Origin: Shinisaurus crocodilurus
Lineage: Eukaryota; Chordata; Lepidosauria; Squamata; Shinisauridae
DNA: 64,000 nucleotides
Assembly: GCA_021292165.1 (NCBI GenBank)
Contig: JAHFWL010001243.1
Span: 1 to 64,000 of the forward strand
Reading direction: 5' to 3'
In this document: positions 46,500 through 58,959 of the stretch, piece by piece
Numbering within the stretch: the stretch's first letter is position 1
Layout: every line of letters begins with the position of its first letter
Notes under the pieces: model-generated
What the model was told of the DNA's origin: nothing
Seen by the model: the letters and a program-made list of their open reading frames with translations, nothing else
Database searches by the model: none
Program-made: the position numbers and the translations under genes

Positions 46500-48766
46500 T
46501 TACGTGTAGCTTTTCCTCAAATCAAAGTTCTTTTCATGATCCAAGCATTGATATGGTTTCTCACCTGTGTGAATTCTTTGATGAGAAGTCAGATTTATCT
46601 TTTGATTGAAGCCCTTTCCACACTCCAAGCACTGATATGGTTTCTCCCCTGTGTGAATTCTTTGATGAGAAGTCAGATTTATCTTTTGATTGAAGCCCTT
46701 TCCACACTCCAAGCATTGATATGGTTTCTCCCCTGTGTGAATTCTTTCATGACGAGTGAGATGTGCCTTTTGACTAAATCTCTTTCCACACTCCAAGCAC
46801 TGATATGGTTTCTCCCCTGTGTGAATACTTTGATGAGAAGTGAGACTTCTCTTGTGACTGAAGCTCTTTCCACACTCCAAGCATTCATATGGTTTCTCCC
46901 CTGTGTGAATTTTATGATGAGAAGTGAGCTGTGTCTTGCAAGTGAATCTCTTTCCACACTCCAAGCATTGATATGGTTTCTCCCCTGTGTGAATTCTGTG
47001 ATGAGAAGTGAGACTTATCTTGTGATTGAAGCTCTTTCCACACTCCAAGCATTCATATGGTTTCTCACCTGTGTGAATTCTTTCATGACGAGTGAGATGT
47101 GCCTTTTGACTAAATCTCTTTCCACACTCCAAGCACTGATATGGTTTCTCCCCTGTGTGAATACTTTGATGAGAAGTGAGACTTCTCTTGTGACTGAAGC
47201 TCTTTCCACACTCCAAGCATTCATATGGTTTCTCCCCTGTGTGAATTTTATGATGAGAAGTGAGCTGTGTCTTGCAAGTGAATCTCTTTCCACACTCCAA
47301 GCATTGATATGGTTTCTCCCCTGTGTGAATTCTGTGATGAGAAGTGAGACTTATCTTGTGATTGAAGCTCTTTCCACACTCCAAGCATTCATATGGTTTC
47401 TCACCTGTGTGAATACTTTGATGAGAAGTGAGCTGTGCCTTCCGAATGAATCTCTTTCCACACTCTACGCATTCATGTGGTTTATCTCCTGTGTGAATAC
47501 TTTGATGAGAAGTGAGCTGTGTCTTCCAAGTGAATCTCTTTCCACACTCCAAGCATTCATATGGTTTCTCCCCTGTGTGAATTCTTTGATGAGAAGTGAG
47601 ACTTATCTTGTGATTGAAGCTCTTTCCACACTCCAAGCATTCATGTGATTTCTCCCCTGTGTGAATTCTTTGATGAGAAGTGAGACTTCTCTTGTGATTG
47701 AAGCTCTTTCCACACTCCAAGCATTCATATGGTTTCTCCCCTGTGTGAATTCTTTGATGAGAAGTGAGATGTGTCTTTTGACTAAATCTCTTTCCACACT
47801 CCAAGCATTCATGTGGTTTCTCACCTGTGTGAATTATTTGATGAGAAGTGAGCTGTGTCTTCCGAATGAATCTCTTTCCACACTCTAAGCATTCATGTGG
47901 TTTCTCCCCTGTGTGAATTCTTTGATGAGAAGTCAGACTTATCTTTCGATTGAAGCCCTTTCCACACTCCAAGCACTGATATGGTTTCTCCCCAGTGTGA
48001 ATTCTTTGATGACAAGTGAGATGTGTCTTTTGACTAAATCTCTTTCCACACTCCAAGCATTCATGTGGTTTCTCACCTGTGTGAATTCTTTGATGAGAAG
48101 TGAGACTTATCTTTTGATTGAAGCTCTTTCCACACTCCAAGCATTCATATGGTGTCTCCCCTGTGTGAATTCTTTGATGAGAAGTGAGATGTGTCTTTTG
48201 ATTAAATCTCTTTCCACACTCCAAGCATTCATGTGGTTTCTCACCTGTGTGAATTCTTTGATGAGAAGTGAGACTTATCTTTTGAATGAAGCTCTTTCCA
48301 CACTCCAAGCATTCATGTGGTTTCTCACCTGTGTGAATTCTTTCATGAGAAGTGAGATGCGTCTTCCAAGTGAATCTCTTTCCACACTCCAAGCATTGAT
48401 ATGGTTTCTCCCCTGTGTGAATTCTTTGATGAGAAGTGAGCTTTGTCTTCCAAGTGAATCTCTTTCCACACTTTAAGCATTGATATGGTTTCTCTCCTGT
48501 GTGGATTTTACAATGAACACTGAGGCTTGATTGAGACTTGAAGGTTTTCCCACACACAGAGCACACACAGTTTTCCTGTTGTTTAGCCATTTTTTCTTCC
48601 ATTGAGATATTATTGTAGTCATTGCGCTGAGAAGCAAAGGAATTATTCCTCCTCTTCGGATTTAGTTCACTTTCCCTTCTCTGAGGTTCCCTATTTTTAC
48701 ATCTGTTTGTTTTCGGTGGCATCCCACATGGTTCTCTCTCATTCTCCATTTCACACCAGTCACTTT
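46500..48766 (-). CDS. Unit C finger exon (24 fingers)
   Basis: Acceptor TTGATTCTAG before 48,766. The 336-bp blocks 46,741-47,076 and 47,077-47,412 are nearly perfect tandem copies (four fingers each). Linkers are almost all TGEKP. The last unit has lost its zinc ligands and forms the tail. Confidence 0.9.
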
Positions 48767-51700
48767 CTAGAATCAAGACAAAAAATCGGTAAAACCCTGA
48801 GTTAGAAATAGAGCTTCAAATCACTGAATGACTTCGGTTGACTATTGTGAGAAAAGGAAGCACTCTCAACACCGAGACTGGAGGCAGTTCTTACTATGTG
48901 CCAAACAGCCTCTTTTGACTGGCATTCACTTAGAGCTGGTGCAGTCAAGAGCAACGGATTGGGACCAGAGTCCTGGGCTCTGCTCCCAGCTCAGACATGA
49001 ATTTTTCTGGATGCTGCGGGACCGGTTACTCTCGCTCATCCTCGCCTACCCCACAGGGTTGTTGTGCAGATAAGTGGACAACCTGAGGCATGATGTTATG
49101 AACTGTCTCGAGAGACATTAGGATGCAAATCCAGATAAAAAGAGAAAGGAGAAGAGCCATCAAGGAGTGGCAGAGAACCTTTTCTTATTGGGTGCCCCAT
49201 AAATTATGTACATAAGTTAAATATGCTCATTTTTAACACCTGAGCTATGGTGGTGTTGGCGGCAAAGAGAGAATATATACATTATATTTTTTCCCCTTTT
49301 CTTTCTTTTTTTTTCCTTTTATGGTTTTGCTCTCTTGAAATTCAGAATAAAAAATAATTTTAAAAAAGTTCCTCACTCTTTATTGATGAAGTCAATTGAA
49401 TCCATTCCAACTTTGTTCTGACACTAATGACAGCGTCTTGCTCCTGCTCCACCCACCATCAGCAGCTGCCCCCAATCGACTTCCCCCGTGGGTCAACGGA
49501 CATTCACGGGAAAGGGTTCCCTCATCCCTGGCCCTAAAGGATCAGCATTCCTGATACAGGAAGGGCCAGTCCCAGGTGAGCCTCTCAACGTGTGAACAAT
49601 CTTGCTTTGCTGCCCGGCTCTGCTTTCTCACTCTGTCTGTTTGTGATGTGTGGCACGGGACCTTCTGAGTAGCGGACATCTGAACAGCCCCGAAGAGCCC
49701 GATCTCGTCTGATCTCGAAAGCTAAGCAGGGTTGGGCCTAGTCAGTGCTTGGGTGGGTGACTGCCTGAGAAGACCAGGGGCTGTAGAGAGGGGCCACAGC
49801 TCAGTGGGAGAGAGCACAGGCTTTGCACGTGGAAGGCCCCAGGTTCGAACCCCGGCCTCCAGGTAGGGCTAGGAAAGAATCCTGCCTGAAACCCCGGAGA
49901 GCGGCTGCTGCCAGTTAGGGCCGACAATACTGGGCTACAGGGACCAAGGGTCTGACTCAGTAGAAGGCCGCTTCCGATGTTCCTGTGACACGAGCCTCCC
50001 TCCTCCTGAGTGGACAAATCCTGCTAGACCGAAAAGGAGGGATCCCGAGAGGCTGGGATACATCATCGAATTGCACACGGGCCCCTCCACCGCAGGCCTT
50101 CCAGTGTTGCTTAAAAGCTTGCCTGTCCTCGGCTGCCTGTCCCTAATCACGGTGGTTGTGCTGCTGGTTTTTGAGACTCCCGAGCTGTCTGAATGTGTCT
50201 CCTGGAAATGTTTCTGGTATGGCTGTGCCCGGTGTCCTGAGGCTTCTGTTGTAACAGTGTATAACGACTGGATTATCTTAATGCATTCCTCCTTTGCCTG
50301 CGTAGGCCACTTTTGAGGGGCATGACCAAAAGGTAGCCTAAAAATGCTTCAATGAACATAGAGAATGGGGAAAAAATTACTAGCATTCCCACTACTACTA
50401 CTACTACCATCATTGCATTTGTAAAGAGATATTATAACCAGCCAGGGAAAGAGGGAGCCTTACCGAGAGAGGCCACGATCCCACGATTCTCCTCCATGAT
50501 CTGCCTGTGCAGGGCTCTCTGGTCAGGATCCAGCAGTGCCCACTCCTCCTTGCTGAAGGACACAGCGATCTCCTCAAAGGGAACCACAACCTGGACAGAA
50601 GAAACATCAACACTTCCTCCTCAAACCTAACGGAAAGATCATCGAGTAACAAAATCCAAATGTCACCTAGTCCACACTTCTGTTTACACACTGGTCAACC
50701 AACTGCCCACGGAAACTCACAAGCAGGACATGAGTGCAACAACACCCTCCCGCCCATGTTCCCCAGCAATTGGTGCACATAGGCATACTTTCCTCTGATT
50801 CTGGAGATCGTGTATAGCTATGTATGCCCATCACAAACACAGCTGTCTATGTGTCCAAGGATTACATTTCCCACTACCACGAGCCCCCCGGCCCCTGGAT
50901 ATATTTAACACACTTACTAGCTAGTAAGCCCCTTTGAACACAATAGGACTTCCTTCTCAGGAAAAGACACAGGACCGCAGCTTAAGTGATGCAAGTGCAA
51001 GAACACAGGCCTGTCCGGATGTGTCTTATCCTTTATTTGCAGTCTGGATGCTTTAATATGATTGGGTGAAAATGCATCTCTCCCCAGTGGGGATCTTGGC
51101 CACAATTCAAAGTGCAGATTTCCATCTTTAACGTCTTCAGTTATTGAATATGATTTTTTTAAACTGAGAAAATGGGTGCAGACAGGTTTCTTCCCCCCAC
51201 CCACCCCAAATACCTGAGTGGGGGGGAGAATAAAAGCAGCCCAAGGATTTCTTGCACGCTCCCCAACCCCGCAGCTAATCGTTACCCTGTGAGGCGGCAC
51301 CTCCATCACTCTCCTGCTCAATGCCCGTTCGCAGGGGACTCTGCAGGGGGCAGGGAAATCAGGCCCCACTTTGGCACACAGATTCTCGACCTGAAACGTA
51401 ATGTGGATCCAAGACATGCCATGAGAAGAGAATACAGAAATGATACACTCTTGGGGCAGGGGGCAGGGGAGATCCCTCCTCAGAGAATTTCAGTAAAAAG
51501 TCGGGTAATTTGCAGAGAGAGTTTTGGGATGTCCCCGCTCACAGGGTGGACCCCTTGGAGCTCCCAGGATGCAATGCTCTCACCCGCTGCTCCTCCTGCT
51601 TCTTCTCCTCCTCCCAGCTCAGGAGGAAGCCTTCTGCCAGGGCCACCGCCTGGGAACTGGTCTCCGCCTCACATTCCGTCACCCAGCTCGACACCTCCAG

Positions 51701-52050
51701 GGGCAGGAGGCTCAGGAACTGCTCCAGGACGACCAGGTCCACGATCTGAGTTTTGGTGTGTCGCTCTGGCTTCAGCCACTGACGGGAGAGATGGTGGAGC
51801 TGGGTGCAGACCTCTCGGGGGCCCTGAGCCGCCCCGTTGGGGAGCTGCCTGAAACGCTGGCGCCGCACATCTGAGCTGACCCTTTCCTGGCCCAGCATCT
51901 TCTGTCCCATACTTTCCCAGGTTTCCCTGGCACTCCCAGTCCTGATGGCATCGCGGCCTCTTCCTGCTTCAGCGGTAGCCGAGTCCTGCTCGTCCATCTT
52001 TGATCCATGCAGCAAAGAGCGGTGCTAATGAAGCTCTGCAAAGCCACGAC
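46500..52050 (-). CDS. Unit C: SCAN-KRAB C2H2 zinc-finger gene, complete
   Basis: Predicted nuclear transcription repressor; the best preserved of the three. Exons on the minus strand: SCAN 52,050-51,584 (ATG at 51,997), linker 51,390-51,286, KRAB 50,590-50,464, finger exon 48,766-46,500. Phases join to 970 codons plus stop. SCAN lies at about residues 44-128, KRAB A-box about 174-216, and 24 C2H2 fingers run from about residue 284 to 955, then a short tail with a D-H-E-K-N-F motif. Fingers 15-18 are repeated exactly as 19-22, and 23 and 24 are identical. It keeps the end that A and B have lost. Promoter near 55.4-55.7 kb. Expression unknown. Confidence 0.87.
49675..49990 (+). repeat. Composite 5S/tRNA-derived SINE, unit C copy
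   Basis: Counterpart of 10,098-10,408 with the same join between 5S-like and tRNA-like blocks. Confidence 0.72.
50464..50590 (-). CDS. Unit C KRAB A-box exon
   Basis: 127 bases, donor CTCG|GTAAGG. '[20 protein letters not shown]' and 'QRALHRQIM': intact A-box. Starts 'VVVPF' where A and B have 'VLVPF'. Confidence 0.85.
50670..50830 (-). repeat. LINE 3' tail repeat in unit C intron
   Basis: Counterpart of 11,085-11,225. Confidence 0.6.
51286..51390 (-). CDS. Unit C linker exon
   Basis: 35 codons starting '[13 protein letters not shown]'. The donor here is GG|GTAACG where A and B have GTAAGG, a weaker site that may lower splicing efficiency. Confidence 0.72.
51584..52050 (-). CDS. Unit C SCAN exon
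   Basis: ATG at 51,997, 414 coding bases to donor CGG|GTGAGA. Same SCAN landmarks, with '[20 protein letters not shown]' where A and B have 'LSILP' and 'WVRECGA'. Confidence 0.88.
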
Positions 52051-52457
52051 CTGTAAAAGAATTATTACCCTGTCAGGGCAAGAAGGAACAGTGCGGACTC
52101 CAGGTAGCAACCAGGTCCCGTTCCAAAAGGAAAGGCAGGCACATGCCAAGACTCAAAGAGAAAGTGTAGACATGGGTTCGGGAGGTGTCTTTGCCTGGGA
52201 GCCATGAACCAAAACTCCTTTCATGGGCTTGCAAGTCAGAGGACGCAGCATCCTCCGCGCACCCCAACGTTCCTCCCCGTCCAAACCAGCTCCCACTCTC
52301 AGCCTCCCGTTGAGCCCCCTGCCCATTCTTCTTCCAAATCTCCCACCACTCCCCTCCCCATCAGGCATCCTGCTACTGCTCTGTTCTCCTTCAGCCTCTC
52401 TTAGGCAAAACTCCCTGGAAATTGTTTTAAAAACCAAATTTAACTATGACTCAAATG

Positions 52458-54245
52458 ACTAACAGGGTATAACAAGGCACCTAAAGGATAGTAGAGCTGG
52501 CGCCACCTCAGTGTGGAGCTCGTTGCACAGTTGGGGGCTTCCACAGAAAAGCCCCCCCTTTGTTACCGCCCTCCAGGCCTCCCTCGGAGGTGGCAGTTGG
52601 GGGAAGGACTCATATGTTGAACGTAGTGTCAGGGGAGATTGCAGGTGGGAGAGGTGTTTGATCAAGAATTGCTATACCAAGCAACTGGAATCAGGCACGG
52701 AAGCAAATGGGCCAGAACTGGTGCTATGTGTTTTCACCTACTGGTCCTGCCTATTAGTCTGGCTGCTGCATTTCTGACAAGCTGCAGCTTCTGAATAGTC
52801 TTCAAGGGCAGCCCCACGTAGAGTGCATTGCAGTAGTCTAATTTAGCGATTACCAGAGCATAGATTACTGAAACCAGACTATCCCTGTCCAGATAGGGTC
52901 ATAGCTGGGATATCAGCCGGAGCTGGTAGAAGGCACTCTGTGCCACTGAGGCCACTTGAGCCTCAAGTTACAAAGATGGCCCAAAGAGGACCCCCAAGCT
53001 ACGGACCTGCTCCTTCAAGGGGAGTGCCACCCCATCCATTACAGGTTGAACACCCTCCTGTTGTGGGGGTCAGGGGAACCACCCACAAACAGCATCTCAG
53101 TCTAGTCCGGATTGAGCCTCAGTTTGTAAGCCCTCATCCAGTCCATTGTCGTGGCCAGGCACTGGTTTAGCACATCCACAGCCTCAGCTGCTGAAGATGA
53201 AAAGGAGAGATAGGGCTGCGCGTCATCGGCGTATTGATGGCAACGCACTGCAAAACTCCGGATGACCCCACTCAGTGGTTTCATGTAGATGTTAAATAGC
53301 ATGAGGGATAAGACCGACCCCTGAGGGACCCCCAACTGGAGAGTCCACGGGAGGGGGGGCAAGCAGCATTCCCCAAGCACCACCTTCTGGAGCTGGCCAT
53401 GCAAGTAGGAGCAGAACCACTGCAATGCAGTACCCCCCACTGGCATCTCAGACAGCCACCCCAGAAGGATACCATGGGCGATGGTAGAGAAAGCTGGCAA
53501 GAGATCCAGGAGTATCAACAAGGGCAGACTCCCCGTCTCTCTCCTAACACAGGTCATCATACAGGGCGGCCAAAGCACTTACCGTGCCAAAACCAGGCCT
53601 GAACCTCTCTTCTCGATCATCCCAGTTTGCAGGACACGGAATAAGGGGCTCAAGTTACAGGAATCCAGATTCCACCTAAACATCAGGAAAAATTTTCCCT
53701 ACTGTCAGAGCAATAAGACAATGGAATCAATTACCTAGGGAGGTGGTGGGCTCTCCCAATCTGGAGGCATTCAAGGTGCAGCTGGATGGCCATATGTCAG
53801 GGATGCTTTGACCTGGATTTCTGCATTGAGCATGGGGTTGGACTCGATGGCCTTGTAGGCCCCTTCCAACTCTACTTTTTTATGATTCTATGACCCCGAC
53901 TAAAATGGATCCAGATAATCAGTCCCATCCAAGAGCACCCGAAGGTGGTTGGCCACCACCCGCTCAAGGACCTTGCCCAAGAAAGGAAATTTGCCACTGG
54001 CCTGAAGTTGTTAAGATCATCCGGGTCCAAGGAGGGTTTCTTCAGGAGTGGCCCCACCACCGCTTCTTTCAAGTGCCATGGGACCACTCCCTCTCGCAAG
54101 GAGGCATTGATCGCCTCCCTGGCCCAGCCAGCTGTTCCCTCCCGGCTGGTTTTTAGGAGCCAAGAGGGGCAAGGATCCAGTACAGCTGTAGTTGCACGAA
54201 CCTGTCCAAGCACCGTGTCAACATCCTCGAGCTGTACCAACTAAA
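52458..54245 (-). mobile_element. L2/CR1-type LINE remnant in intron 1 of unit C
   Basis: Counterpart of the unit A element: 'PLLKKPSLDPDDLNNF', 'GVPQGSVLS' and 'YADD' are visible in broken frames. Confidence 0.8.
53608..53895 (+). mobile_element. 5'-truncated CR1 insertion, unit C copy
   Basis: Same insertion point and 3' tail type (TTTTTATGATTCTATGA) as 13,988-14,292. Shared with A and absent from B. Confidence 0.8.
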
Positions 54246-55386
54246 ACTCACGCAAGAAAAATTGACCAGGCTGAGCTCTGGGTACCTCGCCTGATTCAAC
54301 TGCTATAACATTGGAGTGCAAGTCCCGGCAGATGCAAGAGATTTTTCCTGGAAGTGCCTAGCAAATGTACTGTATTGCAGCGGGCCTTAGAGGGGTCCAG
54401 GATGTCCTTGGGGCCAGCATAAAATAGGCCCCGCACAACCCAAAAGAGCTCTGCTGGGCGACAAATACAAGACTGAATAGAGGTAGTTTCTTTGCCTCCC
54501 TCACTGCCCCTAAATACACCTGACTGCAGGCACATACCAGGGATTCATTGCATCCACTACTAGGAGTTCCTCTCCATCTGCACTCAAGCCTGTCTCCTGT
54601 TTTTGTTTTGTTGCATAAATGCAGAGCAATCCTGTCAGTTGCCAGGAACAGCTTTGTATGTAACCACAACAAATATCCTTTTTAAAAAATCCCTTTTTGC
54701 AATAATATTAATCTTAATAATAATCTAGAAAAGACAGCTCTCTCTGTGGCCAGGCGTGCATGAGGGCTGACATAAGACACTTTGCCCCCCGCCCTGCCAA
54801 AGCGCGTCTCCCAGCATCCCCGGCAGGAGAAGAGCGAGAAGAGGGAGGGAAATACTCAGTTGCTGGACTTTCAGGGCACCCGGAATCAGCTGCCGGAGGC
54901 GACCCCTCCCTCTGCCCAATGGGGGGCCAGCCCTGGGCGGGGGTGGGGGCACCTCATCCGTCCCCCTCGGCCAACTGGGTTTGCTTTGGACGGTCCAGCC
55001 AAGCCAGCCCAGAACCAGGGGAGCATCTCGGCCACGCGCAGAAACCCCTCGGAGGAGCCGCGTTGGGGAGCCCGGAGCCACAGGGCCCGATTTGGGGTGG
55101 GTGGGGGGCAATGATTTTACCCGATGTCCAGGTGCAGAGTCCAGGAGCCTGCTGGATTCCTCGCAGACCTCCTTTAATCTCCCCCCCAACCAAAATACTC
55201 TCCTGGCTTTACGGAGGAGAGAAAGAAGCGCCCGAGCTTGGGGGGAAACCCCAAACGGATCAGCCTGTGGGTTGAAATGGGGAGGGGGGGTGTTCCAGCT
55301 TGCACCTTCCCCCCCCCGCCATGCCCCCCTCCCCTACTGCGGACCAGGGCCGCCCCCTACCCAAATTCACAAGGGGGGGGCTCACC

Positions 55387-55715
55387 GGATCGCGGGAGGG
55401 CGGGAGGGAGGCACCGAGGCAGCCGGCGGGAAAGAGCAGAGTCGCCGGGCAGGAAAAGGCAGGAGCAGAGCCGTCCCCAATTGCCAGGGAAACTCCCAGG
55501 TACTTCAAGCTGCTTTTAAAGGGGCCACTCGCAGTTGCAGCTCAGCTTCCAGTTTCAGCTTCGCCGCAATTGACTTTTGCCCAGGGCCCCTTTAAGAGTA
55601 GAGAGAGGCTGCCACGCTGGCAGGTGGAGGCGAGGGGTGCGCGTGCCTGTGCGTGCGGGTGCACGGGTGGGCGCCCACTTGGGGAAGGGATCAGCTGGGC
55701 GGAAGGAGGAGGAGG
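55387..55715 (-). promoter_or_regulatory. Unit C promoter and putative non-coding exon 1
   Basis: Dyad TTTAAAGGGGCC (55,515-55,526) and GGCCCCTTTAA (55,585-55,595), conserved with A and B. The donor CCG|GTGAGC at the 55,386 border could end exon 1. A stretch of about 70 bp present in A and B (CGCGGCCCCCAGGAAAACCC area) is missing here near 55,490. Confidence 0.5.
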
Positions 55716-56215
55716 CGGCCGGGGCGGTCTCTCGGGTGAGCTCCGCCATGCCCTCTCTCTGCTGAGCTTCTGCCGCGCATTAAAAACATGGCTTTTCAGG
55801 CGGGAATATGGGGTGGGCTAAGATTTTAAAATTTGAACTGTTTTAAATGTATTTTATCCTGTGTACATCGCCCAGGGTGGCCAGTTTGCCAGCCAGATGG
55901 GCGATACATAAGTGTAAATAAATAAATAAATCTGGCCCAGCATTGTGTTCACACAGTGGCCAACCTGCTGCCCACGGGAAACCCACAAGCAGGACATTAG
56001 TGCAACATCACCCTCCCACCCATGTTCCCCAGCCACTGGCATACCTAGGCATACTTCCTCTGATCTATATAGCATAGAGCCATGAGGACTAGTAGCCATG
56101 GATAGCCTTCTCCTCTATTAGTCTGTCCCATCCCCTTTTAAAGCCCTCCCAATTGGTGCCCATCACTAAATCTTTTGGAGGTGGATTCCACAGCTTAAGT
56201 TAGTGCTGTGTGGGA
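55716..56215. repeat. LINE 3' remnants next to unit C breakpoint
   Basis: A plus-strand C-terminal tail ('RALKTWLFRREY') with TGTGTACATCGCCCAGGG and a TAAATAAATAAA tail (55,715-55,930), then a minus-strand LINE tail repeat (55,930-56,215). Confidence 0.6.
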
Positions 56216-56680
56216 AGGCCGCTGTAGAGGTTCAGTGGGCTTGCTCTCAGGTAAGCATGCGTAACCGGGGTGCGCAACTTTGAAGGACCTCCGAGGGCCA
56301 CATGCGGTGCTGGGTTGGTGCCCAGGGGCCACACACGGAATCTCCCCTCCCAATCCTGCTGAACCCTCACTGGGGCACAGGGAAGCCTTTAGTCTGACCC
56401 CCATCCCAGAGATCTTGGGTACCATCGCTGGGATGTGGACAGGATGAGAGCCTCCTCCCATCTGCAGGTGGCCGGGGGCTTCACCTCCATCCCCATCATG
56501 GAGACATGGGCACAGAGAGGCCCTCCACCTGACCTCTTTTCCCTGTGAATCTCCAAGAGACTCTCTGGCCCCGACTTGCAGGACTCTACGACGCGGAATG
56601 GTGGTGGAAACCTTAGTATCAGGGGGCACACGGATCCTGCAAACGATGGCAGTGTGAGCAACTTCCACGCATGAGTGGGT
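56216..56680. other. Intergenic DNA, no gene
   Basis: A short dispersed-repeat phrase at 56,225-56,260; otherwise nothing recognised. Confidence 0.4.
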
Positions 56681-56689
56681 TTCCAGGGG

Positions 56690-58265
56690 AGAAGTCGCAG
56701 GTGGCTCCCAGTTGTGGAGTCCCGGCCAGCTAGTGCGGTTGCTTCATCTGTGGCCAGAGATTGTGATGGTGGTGGTGGAGCGGGCAGGGACGACTGGCAG
56801 AGGAAGGCGAAGGAACTCCTGCAACACCAGAAAGGGCTGCTTAAATTGCAGACTGAAATGTCCAAGATGGGACCGACAGGAGGTGTAGGGGCAACCCGTT
56901 TCTGCCCCTACGGCTACCTACTTGGAACTGACGGCTGTTTCCCCTATAAAGCCAGGCCAAGATGTGATGGCATTCTTCACCCTATTTGAAGCCACTTGCC
57001 GGGAGCAAATGGTACCCGAAGGCTACAAGATGTCCATCGTGTGCACCCAAGTTAGTGGGGAGTTGGCAGACCTCCTGGGAATATTGACCCAGACAGAGAC
57101 TCTGGAGTATCAGTCATTTAAGGAGGCGGTGAGGCAGTGGTTTGTGCTCACCGCAGAGCATTGCCGCCTCTAGTTCAGGCAGGGGCGCCCGCTGCCTGGG
57201 GAGACTTTGGGGTCCTGGATGGCACAGCTGGGGCAAGCTTGGGATGCCTGGTTCAAAGCGATGGGAAAAGCACCCTGGCCGAGCTGCAGGAGCTGCAGAT
57301 CCAAGAGCAATTTCATGCCACCATCCCCGAGGACCTGGCGATGGCGGTTCACGACTGAGAACCGGCCACAGGTCTAGAGGCTGCCAGGTTGGGCAACCAG
57401 ATGGGGCTGTACAGGCAGCAGAAGGCTAGTTGCACCTTCCTTCCCAACTGGGGGTGGGGGCTATGGGGACCGGAGAGAAACTGATAGCAAAAAGCAGGGA
57501 GAAGGGGCACCAGGAGGAGCACCCCCCCCCCAAGTTCAAGGTGACCTCCACTAGCACAACCAGCAGGAGCTTCTACTGCAAGGAACTGGGACACATCAAG
57601 TGAGACTGACCCAAATTGCTGAACAAGCAGCGGGAACAGAGGCCGTCGTAGACCAGCAAGGTGGGCAGAGTTTTAGCCTCCGCACAAGATGCCCAAGAGG
57701 AAAGCGGCAAGAGGGGCAATCCGCCTCTTCACAAGAGGACAAGCCCGAAGACCGGACCAGGACCAACTCGCATGCCGGGGAGCCCGCGGACGGGGCTCAC
57801 GACACCAGAGCTGCAACGCAAGCATCCCTCTTGAGGATCGTGCCCAAGGAGCAGATTCATTGGAGCCAGCGCAAATTCTGTGAGTCCATCTGGATTAACA
57901 ATGTCTCACATGGGGTATTGGGATACGGGGGTGGAAGTGACAGCTCTGCAAGGGAGAGACTTGTACTGTCATGCCCTACAACTCCCCAGATACAGACTTG
58001 CCTCTTGCTCGAGTCTGGGTAAAATACCAGGGATGGGAAGGAGAGATAGACCTGCTGGTGCATGACCAAAAACTGGGGGAGCATCATAAGCAATGACTTG
58101 ATGTATCAGGCAGCTAAAATGGGCATTGTCGCCCGCCGCCAAGCAAAGCAAGCAGCAGGACAGGGTGCACCCGCAGAGGGCGGGCCCTACCTGACAGGGA
58201 TGTCATACAGAGGTGACCCAGCCTTGGTCCCCTGGTCCAAAGGTGCAGTCAGCACAGTTTGCATC
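56690..58265 (+). pseudogene. Degenerate Ty3/gypsy (Gmr1-like) gag and protease region
   Basis: A Gag-like frame at 56,922-57,173 ('DVMAFFTLFEATCREQM', 'SFKEAVRQWF') continues, after a TAG, in another frame (57,200-57,430) with 'ELQIQEQFHATIPEDLA' and then a 'REPATGLEAARLGN'-like stretch. That pattern resembles the SCAN/Gmr1 Gag fold. A broken zinc-knuckle ('FYCKELGHIK') follows at 57,570-57,600, and a protease-like 'GEIDLLVHDQKLG' lies at 58,040-58,080. Stops and shifts make it inactive; no reverse transcriptase was found. The family call is moderate. Confidence 0.5.
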
Positions 58266-58269
58266 CTCA

Positions 58270-58955
58270 CACCCTGGAGGTAATTGCCAGCCATCTTCAC
58301 TAGTAGCCATTGATAGCTTCGAGAGGTCTTCCGGTAGCGTTACCTAATCTGGTCTTTCTGGATAAGTGTACAAATTTGCACACATTCTAAAAGACAGAGG
58401 TCCATTAAAGGGATCTTCTTGACATTGGCAATAGTGTGTCTCTGGCCAAGAGGGGAACTCAAAACAAGACTGTAATGGGAGTCACGGAAGATGGCGAGGA
58501 GTGTGGTGTGTTGCACGGCAGTGCTGCCTCGATGCTCTGTATGATCTTGCTCTGCAGTAGCAAGGCACGATGTTGCTTTAATTGCTAGCCTGTGAGTTGG
58601 CTGCTGGCCAACAGAATGACACTGCAAAAAAGAAGCACAGCTGTAATCATTCAAGTGCACGATCTGCTGCTCACGCAGCTGCCTGCTCTCATGATATATA
58701 ATGTGGTGGTGTGAGTAGTGGTGGATGAGTGTTGTGCAGTTCCTGGTGGTGTGTTGAAGTTGGAAGGAGCAAAAAGGAGCAGAAGAAGCTGTTTGAAGAG
58801 CCCTGCTGAAGCCCAGCGCTGGAAGCCGACACCCAGGCGGAGAACTGCTGGATCTTGCATTTCAGTTGGTTAGAAAGAGTACAGTGGCGGTGTTGCTAAG
58901 GGGTGGGACTTCCACCAGGGAACTTGTAGTGATGTTAATCGAGCCTTACCTGGGC
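58270..58955. other. Intergenic DNA, nothing recognised
   Basis: Frames up to 106 codons with no family resemblance. Confidence 0.4.
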
Positions 58956-58959
58956 TCGA

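Larger units (their letters stand above)
45600..55715. repeat. Third copy of the zinc-finger unit (direct copy of A)
   Basis: Collinear with 6,113-16,180 in the same orientation. It begins inside the LINE tail and ends in a GGA-rich run next to the promoter (55,705-55,715; A at 16,170-16,188). Private changes: about 440 bp lost near 49,270 and a SINE replacing about 70 bp at 46,305-46,470. Confidence 0.88.

Noticed and set aside
46485..47648. Long plus-strand frame of 387 codons opposite the unit C fingers, and similar frames opposite A and B
   Set aside because: It repeats every 28 codons because it is the antisense shadow of the finger array; it has no domain and no independent support.
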